DNA from: Hemibagrus wyckioides | Lineage: Eukaryota; Chordata; Actinopteri; Siluriformes; Bagridae | NCBI RefSeq assembly: GCF_019097595.1 | Contig: NC_080711.1 | Location: 16,013,428-16,077,427, forward strand | Length of the DNA stretch: 64,000 bases | Direction: 5' to 3' | In this document: positions 49,641-61,103 of the stretch, piece by piece | Layout of the letters: every line of letters begins with the position of its first letter | Numbering within the stretch: position 1 is the first letter of the stretch | Position numbers and translations under genes: made by a program | The notes under the pieces: model-generated | The model's input: the letters and a program-made list of their open reading frames with translations, nothing else | Told to the model about the DNA's origin: nothing | The model's database searches: none

Positions 49641-51830
49641 ATTTTGAGAAGCAGAAGTACAGAGAAGTACAGAAACTCAAGCGCAATTTTATGAAGGCAT
49701 GTCAGCCAGACCAGCTCGAGTCATCCTTTGCTGCACTGCTTTGATTGTATCTTGGCAAACAAGGTGGATACAACAGTTTATAGGTTAATGATACAGAGAA
49801 CCAGACATTGCAAAGTGATTTTCTTTTATGCTTGGGCCAAATGTCAAATTTTATGACTCTGTACAAGAAGCTGTGTCAAGGGACCCTTGGCTGAAATATG
49901 AGCACTTTTCACGTTTTGCTGTTTAATATATCATTGTGTCTCCAGAGACCTGTGGATAGTATCAACATTTCCTTATTCATTTTAAATCGACATTAAAGCC
50001 TTTCAGGTTTGATTATAACTACCCTTGCAGGTATCATTGCATTCTCAGTAATAAGTAGAAAAACAGCTCACCATCCAAATCTCATCTTAATCAGGAAGAG
50101 ACATGGTGTCAGAAAGGCTGGTCAGGATTATGAAATGAATTGTCAGAGGCAGAACTGTGGTTAATGATCAAACGTTATCGGATAAGATGTTGGCACAGGA
50201 AGGCTGCACAAAGTACTAAATACAAGGGTGCTAATAATGATGACATGTAGTTTTGTTAAGCATAGATATTTTCGAACATATTGGATTTCATCCATATATA
50301 ATTTACTGGTAAGCTAATTATAAGGAATCTTTTAATTCTGGTCACAACAATGATATTTATTATTTTTCATGAGGCAGAGATATTTTCACACTACAGATAG
50401 ATGCTGTGCATAAGCACTTGATTTACGATACAAAGAATGGCCATGTAACAAAGAATAGCACTGGGCATGGCATTGTGCCAATGATTTACTGATTAATTCA
50501 TATACAATACACACTCTTATCAGTACATTTTAATCAGGGTCACTGATTACTGATGAGTAATGACTAATTAGTTCTATTTTAGGAAATAGAAATAAACTAA
50601 TTAATTAGAAATTATTATTGTGAATTATTATGTGGGGTTGGTCAAACCATCTGCAGGAGCGGGTGGGATTATCCCAGAATTCGTTTTGGAGTGGGTAGGA
50701 GTGTGTTCCATGCACACTTATAGAATGGGTCATATATAAAACACAAATTGTCAAGGCAGAAAAGTCAGACCTGAGCATAAATTGGAACTGGACAATAAAG
50801 TTTTTCAGTGGGAAGGCAGTAAAATACACTGCTCAGATTGGACAGTAAAGTCTTCCACAAACATGTCCAGTAAAACATTTTCAATAAAAATAGTTCAAAT
50901 TCCATAAACACTATTAAAAACTGCATGCACACAAAGCAGAGAAAATGACCCCTTTTAGTTTCTATATGCAGAGAGCAATGCAGAAATCTAGCCTTTACTA
51001 GTCTTTGGAGTAAAACTTTACAAATCACCTTGCCTCCCTCTCTTTTCCAATCAGAACCATGTGCACTTTATTGGCTCGCCCTTCCCACTACTTCCCACTT
51101 GCCGTTGCCATGGAGGATGTAGAGACCCCAGGGTTGGAGGGAATGGTGATCACTTACAAGCATCATTAAAAGTCAGTAAGTTGCCCAAAATCATTCATGT
51201 TTAAACCATTCACTTTTTCTCAGTGTTCAAATTAGCCAAGGTCAAGATTCTGACAGAGACATGATTCAAGCCAGTTTGCTGCCTGTCTTGTCTAGCACCG
51301 GCGCCATTCTACTGGACTTGTGTGGACTGGGAAATCTACCTGCAACCTCACGTTCTTCAACCTTTAAGACTTAATTATGATCTTCAGAATGGCTTTTATT
51401 CAAAGGACAAGAACCTAAAATCCCAGGTGCCCAGACAGCCAAAGTCTAAAGATTGGGCTTTTGCTCAGTGCTTCTAGACTGTACATCCAAGCAAGCCATA
51501 GCTGGCCAGTCCAACAAATGCTATTGCCATTAACTCAGATGCTCCAACAGATGGTCTGCACCGAACCAAGTTTTAGACTCCTGAGGTTTCCCTCAAGTGC
51601 CAGGATCAGGTGCCAATTCATGGGTTGGTGTTGAAGTTATATAACTTCATTAGTTAGGGATAGTTTCTCATGCCGGCTGTGCTGCTGTAATAGTGAATAG
51701 CAAATTTTCATGAAGAGAAACCACATTCAGTGTTTGAGCTTCTGCTGCCAAACTCAGTGAGAGGGAGAGGTAATGTTACTGAAGACTCTTGAAGGAGGTT
51801 TGGTTAGACTTAAGCAGTGGAAGAGCGATA
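49641..51830. other. Unique sequence, no gene recognised
   Basis: Single-copy AT-rich sequence with no supported feature; open frames up to 87 codons on the minus strand have no domain. Confidence 0.5.
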
Positions 51831-51868
51831 TATATATATATACGTGTGTGTGTGTGTGTGTGTGTATA
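51831..51868. repeat. (TA)n(GT)n microsatellite
   Basis: Short TA run followed by GT run. A CA run follows at 52009-52045. Confidence 0.93.
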
Positions 51869-52007
51869 TGGGGAAATAAGACTCTTAAAACTGCCTAGCT
51901 GAAACAGCAGCCACGCCTGCTAAAAGGCTCCCATAAAAGAGCTGCTGTTCCTGACAGAACTCCATTAACCTGAGCAAAGCAATGTGTGCATTTATATGGT
52001 GTGTATG

Positions 52008-52008
<1 letters not shown>

Positions 52009-52045
<37 letters not shown>
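52009..52045. repeat. (CA)n microsatellite
   Basis: CG-CA start, then pure CA. Confidence 0.95.
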
Positions 52046-52047
<2 letters not shown>

Positions 52048-55000
52048 AGGGGGAAAAGACACAAAAATGGTTTTAGCATGCATCATGGGCTGTGCATGAA
52101 ATAGTCTGGACTTATTTAAGTGGACTGTAGTAGTAGTTTCAGATTTGGCCTAAATTCCTTGAAAATAAAATGGAAATAAAAGCCTAGGCAAGTCTAGTTT
52201 TTTTGCTGGACCATTTTCTCTATCTGTATTCTGAAAAGATTATATTGCTGGATATTCATCTACATTTCCAGGTATCTGGCATTTCAATTAGCTAGAAGTT
52301 ATAAGAACTATGAAAGCCTGGTTTTGCTACTTTAGAGACTAAATCTATTTACAAATTCATAGTTTCTTGAAGGTATAACCATCTCAGAATAATGATTCAG
52401 ATGATCTGATTCGATATTTAACACACATATTAATCGTAAATTCCAAGCGCATTTCATGATTGTCTGGGAAAAGCATAATGGCAGTGGAAGCTTGCACCAA
52501 GTCTCTGACAGAATGTTGTATATGTCACAAGTCTTTCAAAAGTTTCAATCCAGAGTCACTTAGTGCACATCCCTCAACACATCGAAATGGGTGTTAACTG
52601 AAATCCACTAAAACATGACAACCAGTTAATACTTGTCTTGTTTACATAACAGATTGTTACTAGTCAACAATGGGTGCTGCTTGATTATTTTTTATATGAA
52701 ATGCATAGAAATAACACACACACACACATAATGGAAACCTGAATATATGATACTGCTTTTGAATATAAAGAATTTGAGGGAAAACTTAGTCAGATTACAA
52801 GAGAGAAAAAATAACACAGTAGCACAAGTTCTGGTTGGAATCTGCTCCTTTTTAGGGTGTATACATTTGCATGCTCTTTTCAGCAGCTGAGACTGAAACG
52901 ATTGAGGGAAAAAGTCTCTCGTCTAGGCTTTCCTGTTTGGCAGCCCAGGGAAAAATGGAAGCATGGGGCAGTGCATGACACTGGATCTGATGGTTACAAG
53001 AATCTCATACATTCACATGCCTCTACGGTCAGGTACATTTTGTAGGTGGAAATTTTCAGACCACAAATCATGGAATTGTCTGATTAAAAAAAGGCAAGTT
53101 AAGGCTTGTACTAAAACTGGCAAGATTTCTTTCAGATGAAGCTGCTCGGATGAGTTTCTTAAAGATTTGAACACAAATCCACTGATTCTTTATTGAGACA
53201 CTATATATTTTTCTTTTTCCCCTCCCCCTTATAATCTGATTTAAATTTAGTCTTTTTTTGTCTCTGGATTTGCTTTTAACCTCTAATGTCTTTCTTATTG
53301 CTTCACATTACAGGAGCATGTAGGACTAAACAAACACAAAATACATCTAGACATAGCACGAGAAAATACACAAGGCGCAAACAATATGAAATGCGATTAG
53401 ATGGTAATGTTACATTTTATTGTAGGTTTCCGGTTATTTCCGGTTTCCGTTTAATTATACTGAGAATTTCATCGTCAGTCAACCTCACATTTCTTACAGG
53501 TTCTGCATGATCAACACTAACTTTCAGAAACTATTGCTTGTCTCCATTTTAACAGAAAAACATATAGGAAGAATACTATATGGTGCTGTAATGCTAATAT
53601 TGAATCATGTGCAGGCTAAACTTTTAGACAAAATGGTTCTATCTAGCATGCTGTAGAAACATACTTAATAGGGTCTTCCCTTAAAAAAAACAGAAAAGTC
53701 AACAGAAAAGTCACTTTAAAATACATAAGCAAAAGAAACCTTGAGAAAGCTTCTTCTAGTTGTTCGAACTATTAATCCTCCTGACAAGAAGAAGCTTAAT
53801 ATAAGATTCAGCCCAAAGCTAGAGCATTTTATGGAGTAAAAAAAATGGTTGTGTGAGGAAAACTTCCTGTTTGCAAATGACAATGATCCTTACTGAAGCA
53901 ATGACAGAATAACAAGATATGATTAGTCAGGGTATTGCGGGGAGGCAGGGGGGGCAGGGGGTTCAGGTTTAATCTATGAATTCTATAAAATCTTATGCAA
54001 CTTATTTTCACATACTATTACATGAATATGTTAGCAACTCAAGAATAGTAATAACTATTGCAATCTTTAGCATTTGACTCTGTTTAAAGATTAACCAGAA
54101 ATGCAAAGAGATCTACAAAACCTGCAGTCACACCCACACACACACACACACGCACACCCTTTCTGCGCTTCCTCAAACATAATCATCCTGCTGTAGATGT
54201 ACCAACTTGCCCAGGAGTTAGGCCCCGATCTAAAAAAAAACTTCTGGCCTATACATAAAAAGAAGCAAGTAGTTACAGTGGTGTATGGCATTAAACCCTT
54301 TAATGAGTGTTAATCTCTTTAATAATCTAAAGGTGTGTATGGGAATGATTACAGTCTTTTCTCCTCTTCATAACATCAATTCTGTAAAGACACAGAGGAG
54401 AGCAGAAGAGTAAACAAACCAAATGGGAACAAACTTTACTTACTGCTCGAAAATGTATTTGCTTTCAGACTGGAGAGTAATTAAGTGATAAGATTTCAAT
54501 CGAGAGATTTCATGCCCAGATCGGCTCCGATCCACCCGAGCAAAACATTCTGAGCTGTGATTGGTCCACTGGGACATTCCTGTTGCCATACCCCTACTGA
54601 TACTTTGCACGGTTGGCATGCCCACACCTACTGTAACACTTATAGCAGGATTTGCTTGCAGAACTCAAGGCATGCAGCAAAACCTCATGAGAACTTTTTT
54701 CATGCTTTCTTACTCTTTCTCTCTCTCTCTCTCTCGCTCTGCCCATAATCCCCAAAGGCAGGAACCTGAATAACTAAGTGTTTTAAGTCACACCAAATCT
54801 GATTTGTTGAAAGCAAGTTTGGTCTCTGTTCAAGTATGTAAAAAGCTCAAAGAGCCATTTTTGGTGTTTACTTACAGTGGCCTCCTGAAATGAAAATGAG
54901 TTCCTCTCCATTATGCTTCTCTCCCAAGAGATTCACATGATCGCCAGAGTTTGAGTTTCAGGTGAAAAGAGATTCAAAGACAAGAGGCAAAGAAGGTGAA

Positions 55001-56511
55001 GAAGCAGGCACACTGGAGGGAAAGTACAGCAGAGTTAAACATTAAAGTCAAGGAAAAACCTCTTATCGCTTACGTAGGTTTTCAAATTATCACAGTCACA
55101 AGTTCAAACCCAGTGGTGTCCAACTTTATGCCATTTACATGTTGCTGTTTATACAACCACTTCTACCCAATGTTCTCCATCACTTTTTCTCACACACACT
55201 TTCACAGCAAAGTCCTGTACCACACCTGTAAGAGCAGTTTTTTTTAGGCCCAGGTTATTATTGTCACCCAATCGCAATCTGCCCCTCCCAAGAATTCAAT
55301 GCAAGACATGGCAGCGTTCCAACTGAGAGCCCGCCATTAGCCAAGTTTCTGCATGTCTTTGCTTTCAATCCTGAAATGAAGAAAGCCTTACATCAAGCCT
55401 CTATATCTAGCCTTTTTGAGACCAGTAAATATCTGCCCTGTGAATTTTAGCTGGTTACAAAGTCATCTTCAGTAAATCGCATGTATGCTTAGTTGCATTT
55501 CATTTATCTAGCACCGTTTCCAAGGTTTCATTACAAATGTTTCACCAAGTCAAAAACGGCACACAGCTCAGATATAAAAGTTTCAATGAAGCTGTGTATG
55601 TACACGTTGTATAATGGCAGATGATGTCGGTATTTGATGGTGGTCTGAGGCCAGCAGATGCACGACGCACATGGTTGACTTTATTGAAGTTCAAATTAAG
55701 GTTATCTGTGGCGGTACTCTAAAGAGCTGGACATGCCGCTTTGATCTTCAAAGGCAGATGAGTCGGCAATACGGAGATAATACTACCAATCTACAACCAT
55801 TACTCTATGAAGTGAGAGCGGGGACTCTGCTTTCAAGATACTTGAACCTTTGCACACATAGTATACTCCCATGAAGCTACAGTGCCACCTGCTGATTGTA
55901 CAGGAGCAAGATTCACATAAAAAGAACACTGTGAGACCACTACATACAGACACAGTTTCCCAACCCTGTTCCTGGAATACCCCGTCCTACACACTTTAGT
56001 GCTTCCCAGCTCGAACACACCCACTTCAACTCAGGAAGGTGCACTTAATGATATGAAGCAGAAAAAACACTAAATGCGCAGTCCATATGGTACTACATGA
56101 CCAGAGTAAGGAACCTTTGCGTTAACACACTGAACATTCTTCACTTCCATTAATATGATCTTTGGGCACTTTGGTGAATATGGATATAAAAGTTCACACA
56201 TGGATAATTACTTTTCATGCCAATTTTGCCACAGACAGAATTTCAGCTCTCATTCTAACAAGTAAAAGCATTATGGACATCTTAAAGTAGATTGTACATG
56301 GTGAGCAGCTCATACACCCAGGGATTTTTGTGTGTCTCAACAGAAGGCAGGCTTGGTTGTTCAGCTCTGATAAGAAGGAGAACACCACCATCTGGTGGTG
56401 GCAAAGCAATTTAGCATCCAAGCTTGTTAGGGTTTCTTAGGAAGACAGTTTCAACTGTCCAGTTCCAGAAGCAAAAAAGACACACAAAACACATTAATAA
56501 AATAAACATTT
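52046..56511. other. Unique sequence, no gene recognised
   Basis: Single-copy with a CA run at 54134-54151 and a CT run at 54713-54735. A CTCF-like core (GCCACCTGCTGA) lies at 55884-55895 and a short perfect-arm inverted repeat (CACCACCA TC TGGTGGTG) near 56385-56402. No supported gene. Confidence 0.5.
54713..54735. repeat. (CT)n microsatellite
   Basis: CT run, about 11 units, ending in CGCTCTG. Confidence 0.92.
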
Positions 56512-57175
56512 CCAAGCTGCATGAGACATGAATTAGAGTCAAAAGATGAAGTGATGGATCAGAGCATCTCCAAAACTGCAGCTCTTGTGGGGTGTTCCCA
56601 GTCTGCAGTGGTCAGTATCTATCAGAAGTGGTCCAGGAAAGAAACAGTGGTGAACAGGGGACAGGGTCATGGGCGGCCAAGGCTCAATGATCCACATGGA
56701 GAGTGAAGGCTGTCCAATAGAAGAGTTACTGTCGCTCAAATTGCCGCAGTTAATGCTGGTTCTGATAGAAAGGTGTCAGAATACACAGTGCATCACAGTT
56801 TGCTGTGTATGGGGATGCATAGCCGCAGACCCTTTTAGCAGGATAATGCGCCATTCCACAAAGCAAAAATTGTTCAGGAATGGTTTTTATGAGCACAACA
56901 ACGAGTTTGGGGTGTTGACTTGGCCTCCAAATTCCCCAGATCTCAATCCAATCGAGCATCTGTGGGATGTGCTGGACAAACTAATCCGATCCATGGAGGC
57001 CTCACCTCACAACTTAGAGGACTTAAAGGATCTGCTGCTAACATCTTGGTGCCAGATACCACAGCACACCCTCAGGGATCTAGTGGAGTCCATGCCTCGA
57101 AGGGTCATACCTGTTTTGGCAGCAAAAGGGGGACCAACAAAATATTAGGCAGGTGGTCATGGCAGCTGATCAGTG
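56512..57175 (+). mobile_element. Tc1-like transposon (family D), 5'-truncated
   Basis: Transposase-coding part plus an intact-looking right end: ATATTAGGCAGGTGGTCATG and CAGCTGATCAGTG followed by TA (57176-57177). This right end is that of a common fish Tc1-like family, from memory. The left terminal repeat and 5' leader are not found upstream. Length is about 660 bp against about 1.2 kb expected, because the middle of the coding region is also missing. Confidence 0.85.
56521..57148 (+). pseudogene. Broken Tc1-like transposase (family D)
   Basis: The first frame (56521-56706) has a helix-turn-helix-like DNA-binding stretch (ISKTAALVGCSQSAVVSIYQ) and a GHGRPR AT-hook-like linker. A second frame (56669-57148) carries WPPNSPDLNPIEHLWD with the third catalytic residue (GAG 56954-56956) and the C-terminal SMPRRV...KGGPTKY. 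The second catalytic aspartate survives as GAT at 56842-56844, but 112 nt separates it from the GAG, not a multiple of three, so a frameshift lies between, probably at the T-run 56884-56888. Sequence between the linker and this part, including the first aspartate, is mostly deleted. Confidence 0.88.
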
Positions 57176-57304
57176 TACTGTAAGTGCAACGGATGCATAA
57201 AGCATATAGGCATATAGTGATTTGTAGTTTCTATTGTCTGCTCTCATAGCAGTAGTGGCATTTATGTTTCAAGTCAGAAGACATCAAAAAACAATAATAA
57301 TAAT

Positions 57305-57560
57305 AATAATCAAAGTCAAGTCAAAGTTTATTGTCACTTCAACCATATATAGCTGATGCAGTACACAGTGAAATGAAACAACGATCCTCCTAGACCAGAG
57401 GTGCTACACAGAACAAAAACAAAGTACAGGTGACGCGGACAAACATAGAGCTAAACTATAAACAAGGTCCATTCTTTAAAACTAAACATAAGTGCACAGG
57501 ATGACAAAACAGTGCAGACAAACAAGACACACAACGCCGACTATGTGCAAAAGGATAGTG
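57305..57560 (-). mobile_element. LINE 3' end-like repeat on minus strand
   Basis: Reads TCAAGTCAAAGTTTATTGTC, ACTTCAACCATATATAGC, GCAGTACACAGTGAAATGAA and ACAACGATCCTCCTAGACC. The reverse complement ends GACAATAAACTTTGACTTGA, a typical LINE tail with short TTGACT repeats, followed by (TTA)n. This block is frequent in fish genomes as I recall it. No coding part is present. Confidence 0.65.
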
Positions 57561-57689
57561 TTTGACAGTGTGCTCAGATAATAATGCTCAGATCATCGTA
57601 TTTTAGAACCTTTGTCACAATCCAAATTATGAACCTTCCGCAGACACGTTTTCATACAAGCTACTGAGTAAAATAACTTGTCCAGCAAT

Positions 57690-58309
57690 AACGAATGGCT
57701 CAACAGTGATGCACTGTACAGGAAAGGTCATGCTTCAGATGTTCTACCACTCTGTGGTAGCCAGCATCATCTTCTATGCTGCAGAGTGTAGGAGTAGCAG
57801 GGTGAAGACAGCCGATGCCAACAGACTCAACAAGCTTATTAGGAAAGTGGGTTCTGTCATGGAAGTGGAGCTGGTTGAGGCGTCTGGGAAGTGAATGTTG
57901 AGTAAACCACTAAATAATGCCTCACACCCCCTGCATGTGACACTGGAGTCCAGCTGGAGCACATTCAACCGTAGACTGAGACCAGCAAGGATAACCACAA
58001 AACGCCACAAGAGGTCCCCTTTCAGTAGGGAGCATAGCAGACACATTGAACACTGATTGTATTACTGTTTTATTATGTGCACTATTCTGATCTTACAATA
58101 TTTACAATATGTGCAGTATCACGTAATGTGCCATATCATGTGCAATTCCAGTTAGCAATGTCATGTGAAGTCACCATACTTATGTATGATGCTGCTATCA
58201 GTACTGGTTCTCAGGATTGTAATAGGCACTGCTTTTTTATTCCTAAGCACCTTTTTGTATATTTTGTACATGTAGCATATTTAATATATATTTATTTCTC
58301 TTGTGTACT
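57690..58309 (+). mobile_element. LINE ORF2 C-terminus and 3' untranslated region
   Basis: The frame 57706-57894 reads VMLQMFYHSVVASIIFYA then NRLNKLIRKVGSV, the post-reverse-transcriptase region of fish CR1/L2/Rex-type LINEs. After a stop the following sequence still reads, in another frame, SHPLHVTLESSWSTFNRRLR and RHKRSPFSREHSRHIEH, the usual C-terminal end. The 3' untranslated part then runs into an inserted SINE; its end resumes at 58505. Heavily truncated at the 5' side, and disabled by stops and frame changes. Confidence 0.8.
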
Positions 58310-58497
58310 GTATACATTTGCAGCCTTTGGTAGACACCCATATCCAGCATGACATAATTTATCTCATATTGTTTTACAACTGAGCAGTTAAGTGCCTTGC
58401 TTAGGGGTCCAGAAGTGGCAGCTTGGTAGACCAGGGATTTGAACTAACAACCTTCTGATCAGTAGTCCGATGCCTTAACCACTAAGCTACCACATCC
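58310..58497 (-). mobile_element. tRNA-derived SINE
   Basis: On the minus strand the head reads GGTAGCTTAGTGGTTAAGGC (A box TAGCTTAGTGG, 58479-58489) and GTTAGTTCAAATCCC (B box GTTCAAATCC, 58435-58444), an RNA polymerase III promoter from a tRNA ancestor. A body follows with AAGCTGCCACTTCTGGACCC and the tail motif related to GATATGGGTGTCTACCAAAG. This plan (tRNA head, GCTGCCAC, 'CTTAACTGCTCA', 'ATCCAGA..ACTTACA'-like, read in reverse) is that of a widespread ostariophysan-type SINE, from memory. It cannot be a working tRNA: no cloverleaf with an anticodon stem is apparent. Confidence 0.85.
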
Positions 58498-58560
58498 CAT
58501 CTGGCAAAAGAATTTCCTTCGGCATTAATAAAACTCTATCTTATCATATTTTATCTTAAC
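58498..58560 (+). mobile_element. LINE 3' end, separated by the SINE
   Basis: GGCAAAAGAATTTCCTTCGG followed by CATTAATAAAACTCTATCTT is the usual 3' terminus ('GAATTTCC...GG.ATTAATAAAGT.TATC') of a teleost LINE on the plus strand, the same strand as the coding piece at 57690. Most simply it is the end of that LINE, split by the SINE. Confidence 0.7.
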
Positions 58561-58699
58561 AGATGTCCACTCCATGACAAAATTGTGCATTTGAATCCTG
58601 GTGATGCCACAACAGCTGTTAGAGAGGGTAATTGGGAAAGAATAACTGGAAGGGAAAGCAATACTCAATAAATCAAGCAACACTGAAGCCAGCTGTGGG

Positions 58700-58734
58700 A
58701 ATTTGTAAGCTCATGCATGCAGAAGAGGGCATAC

Positions 58735-58787
<53 letters not shown>

Positions 58788-58818
58788 CCCCTCTTCTGCA
58801 TGCATGAGCTTACAAATT
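58700..58818. repeat. 37-bp near-perfect inverted repeat around (TA)n
   Basis: Left arm 58700-58736 starts AATTTGTAAGCTCATGCATG and continues CAGAAGAGGG; right arm 58782-58818 is its reverse complement at 36 of 37 positions (the one change at G/C of GGGCAT versus CCCCTC). The 45-bp spacer is (TA)n. A single strand would form a very stable hairpin, and the duplex could extrude as a cruciform. An overlapping 111-codon frame (58632-58967) reads through the TA run and is spurious. Confidence 0.97.
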
Positions 58819-58872
58819 ATATATATATAATGTGTGTATATATATATATAATGTGTGTGTATATATATATAA

Positions 58873-58927
<55 letters not shown>
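58819..58927. repeat. TA-rich minisatellite with ATGTGTG inserts, then (TA)n
   Basis: Three copies of a TA block followed by ATGTGTG(TG), about 24-28 bp apart, and then about 45 bp of TA. It follows directly after the inverted repeat. Confidence 0.93.
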
Positions 58928-58934
<7 letters not shown>

Positions 58935-60505
58935 CTTATCTATATGGGTTTATTATTTCACAGCTAGGTGTTACTTCACTGTTTCTTGTTTTATTCTGTT
59001 TTTTACTATGTAATATGTATGTCTTATTTATTTCTCTAACACACTGCCACTCTATTTCTGCTGTCATGCTACATTAAGAATAGAAGAAGAAAAAAAAGAA
59101 GGACAAATATTTAAAAGATTGTATAACAGCAACACCTTGTGGTGGGACAGAGTCCTGCAGAAGCAGATCCTTTGATTGTCCACATAGTGGCAGCAAACAC
59201 CACGGAAAGAGACTGTGCTTAAACTTCAGTATGCTAAACTATTAACTATATAAAGAATTAATAGACGCTGTTGACTAGCCAATGAACTGATAATCATTTA
59301 AGATCTGAAACTTCCCAATACACAATTTCTGAATAAACATTTACTCCAGACCTTCCTTGAGGAAAGCTCTGTACTAATCACAACAGTCGGAGCTGTAATA
59401 ATTCAGATAGCATGTTCTTTAATGGAACTGCACTCTTCTCAAAATAGCTGCCCGTAATGGAGAAAAGAAAGGGAAAAAGACTATTGACAGGTAAGTAAGT
59501 AACCTGAATTAGGAGAACACGCTGAATATCCAAAATATTCTCTTACATTGCATAAAGTAAACAATAAACACACAATGCACAAACTGCACAAAGGCAGAGG
59601 AAGAAGGAGGATGGAAAGCAGACAAGTCAAAATGCAAGCTACCGCTATTTATGCCTGGACCCTAACCCTAGTTCATTTCCTTTCAGATATATTATCAAGT
59701 ACACAAAAGACCATAGGGTAGGCAATGTTAATATAAGCTATAAATTGTATGTATTTAGGATAAACATCCTAATGGCTTTTGGGTGCTGAAGGTACGATGC
59801 CCAGGATTGACTAGGACATATAGCCAGGTTTCATCTTCATCTGTCGATTAGTGAAGTGTTACCTAATCAAGAGTATCCATTACATTATGTTTACAGAATA
59901 GTTCTGTCTTTTCATTTGACCTATTCTATGCTGTTATCCAGGTAGGAGTTCTAAAGATGTGGTCACTTTAAGCTACAGTATGAAGGAGGCATCTGTCTTC
60001 TCCCTCCAAGACTAGCAGCAGTAGTAAGATAATCATTCGATGAGAATCAGCTTGTGGGTGACCGATACATTTTTAACACAATTATAAGAAATTATAAGAA
60101 ATGATTCCACCATGAATATCTTGTGCTTTGCTGTCTATTTATGTTTGAGCAGTGACCAGATCTCCACACTGATTTAATGAAGCTATCCAAGACTGTGTGT
60201 ATGTGTGTGTGACAGGAACAGAATGAGATGGACACAACGAGAGCTGGCAGGATGCTATAAGTCATTACTAAAGGTCATTACTAACAATCCTAATTGTCCT
60301 GGAGATCTGACCAAATTATTACAGAACTGCTAACAGATGTACTGATGTACTATTCCCTGCAGTAATCTCTCTTTCTTTCAATTTAAGATGCCCTCATCTC
60401 TAATTGGTTCCTGCAATTCTACTGGCCACACAGATCCCTCTTCACACTGCTCCTAGGCTCCCTGAGTTTGAACTATATATAACTATAACAGAAACACATA
60501 TATGT

Positions 60506-60527
60506 AACCTACCTACCTACCTACCTA

Positions 60528-60560
<33 letters not shown>

Positions 60561-60562
60561 TA
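60506..60562. repeat. Compound (CCTA)n(GT)n(GA)n microsatellite
   Basis: Five CCTA/ACCT units, about ten GT units and about six GA units in direct succession. Confidence 0.93.
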
Positions 60563-61079
60563 TCACTGAAAGACAAGGCATGCAGCCTTGGTCAATACCA
60601 AGTAACAAAACTGAATCATCTTCATATGCATCATCTGAAATTCTGCTGCACTGAGTGTTTCATTTTCAGATAAAACAATATCTCAAGATGAACTGATTAT
60701 TTGCAAATGAGGTCAGTGACTGTGGAAATAAAGGCTATTTTTAACCGGAGTGTTGACTTCAGTGCTTAGCAGCAAGAAGCCAAATAACATTAGATTTCTG
60801 ACTTATGCGTGTTAAGGAGCTGCCAATGTCTTTTACACTGATAACCCAGATAGCCTCTCCCATAACACACACATTCATGAGGACACAAAACAAATGTCTT
60901 GTGAAAGAATTGTTACTTATATTTTGTATGTACTGTGAGACATATTAATCGTAAAAAAACACAGAGAAATTATTTAGACCTTTCTTAGTATAATACTGCA
61001 CTAGAGAGCCAGAATAAACGTTTTCCTAACTCTCCTGGCATTACCCCCCTGCAGACTGTCATTCACTCACTCACTCTCA

Positions 61080-61103
61080 CACACATACACACACACACAC
61101 ACA
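61080..61103. repeat. (CA)n microsatellite
   Basis: CA run with one TA interruption, preceded by CACTCACTCTCA. Confidence 0.93.

Noticed and set aside
58435..58489. Functional tRNA gene
   Set aside because: A and B boxes are present, but the sequence continues into a SINE body and no cloverleaf is apparent, so it is a tRNA-derived SINE head.
58632..59077. Tyr-Ile repeat open frames of 111 and 81 codons
   Set aside because: Direct translation of TA microsatellites.
4455..59492. Isolated consensus-like donors (GT at 4455, 9695, 46317, 59491)
   Set aside because: Such 8-9 base matches are expected several times by chance in 64 kb and none follows a credible exon.
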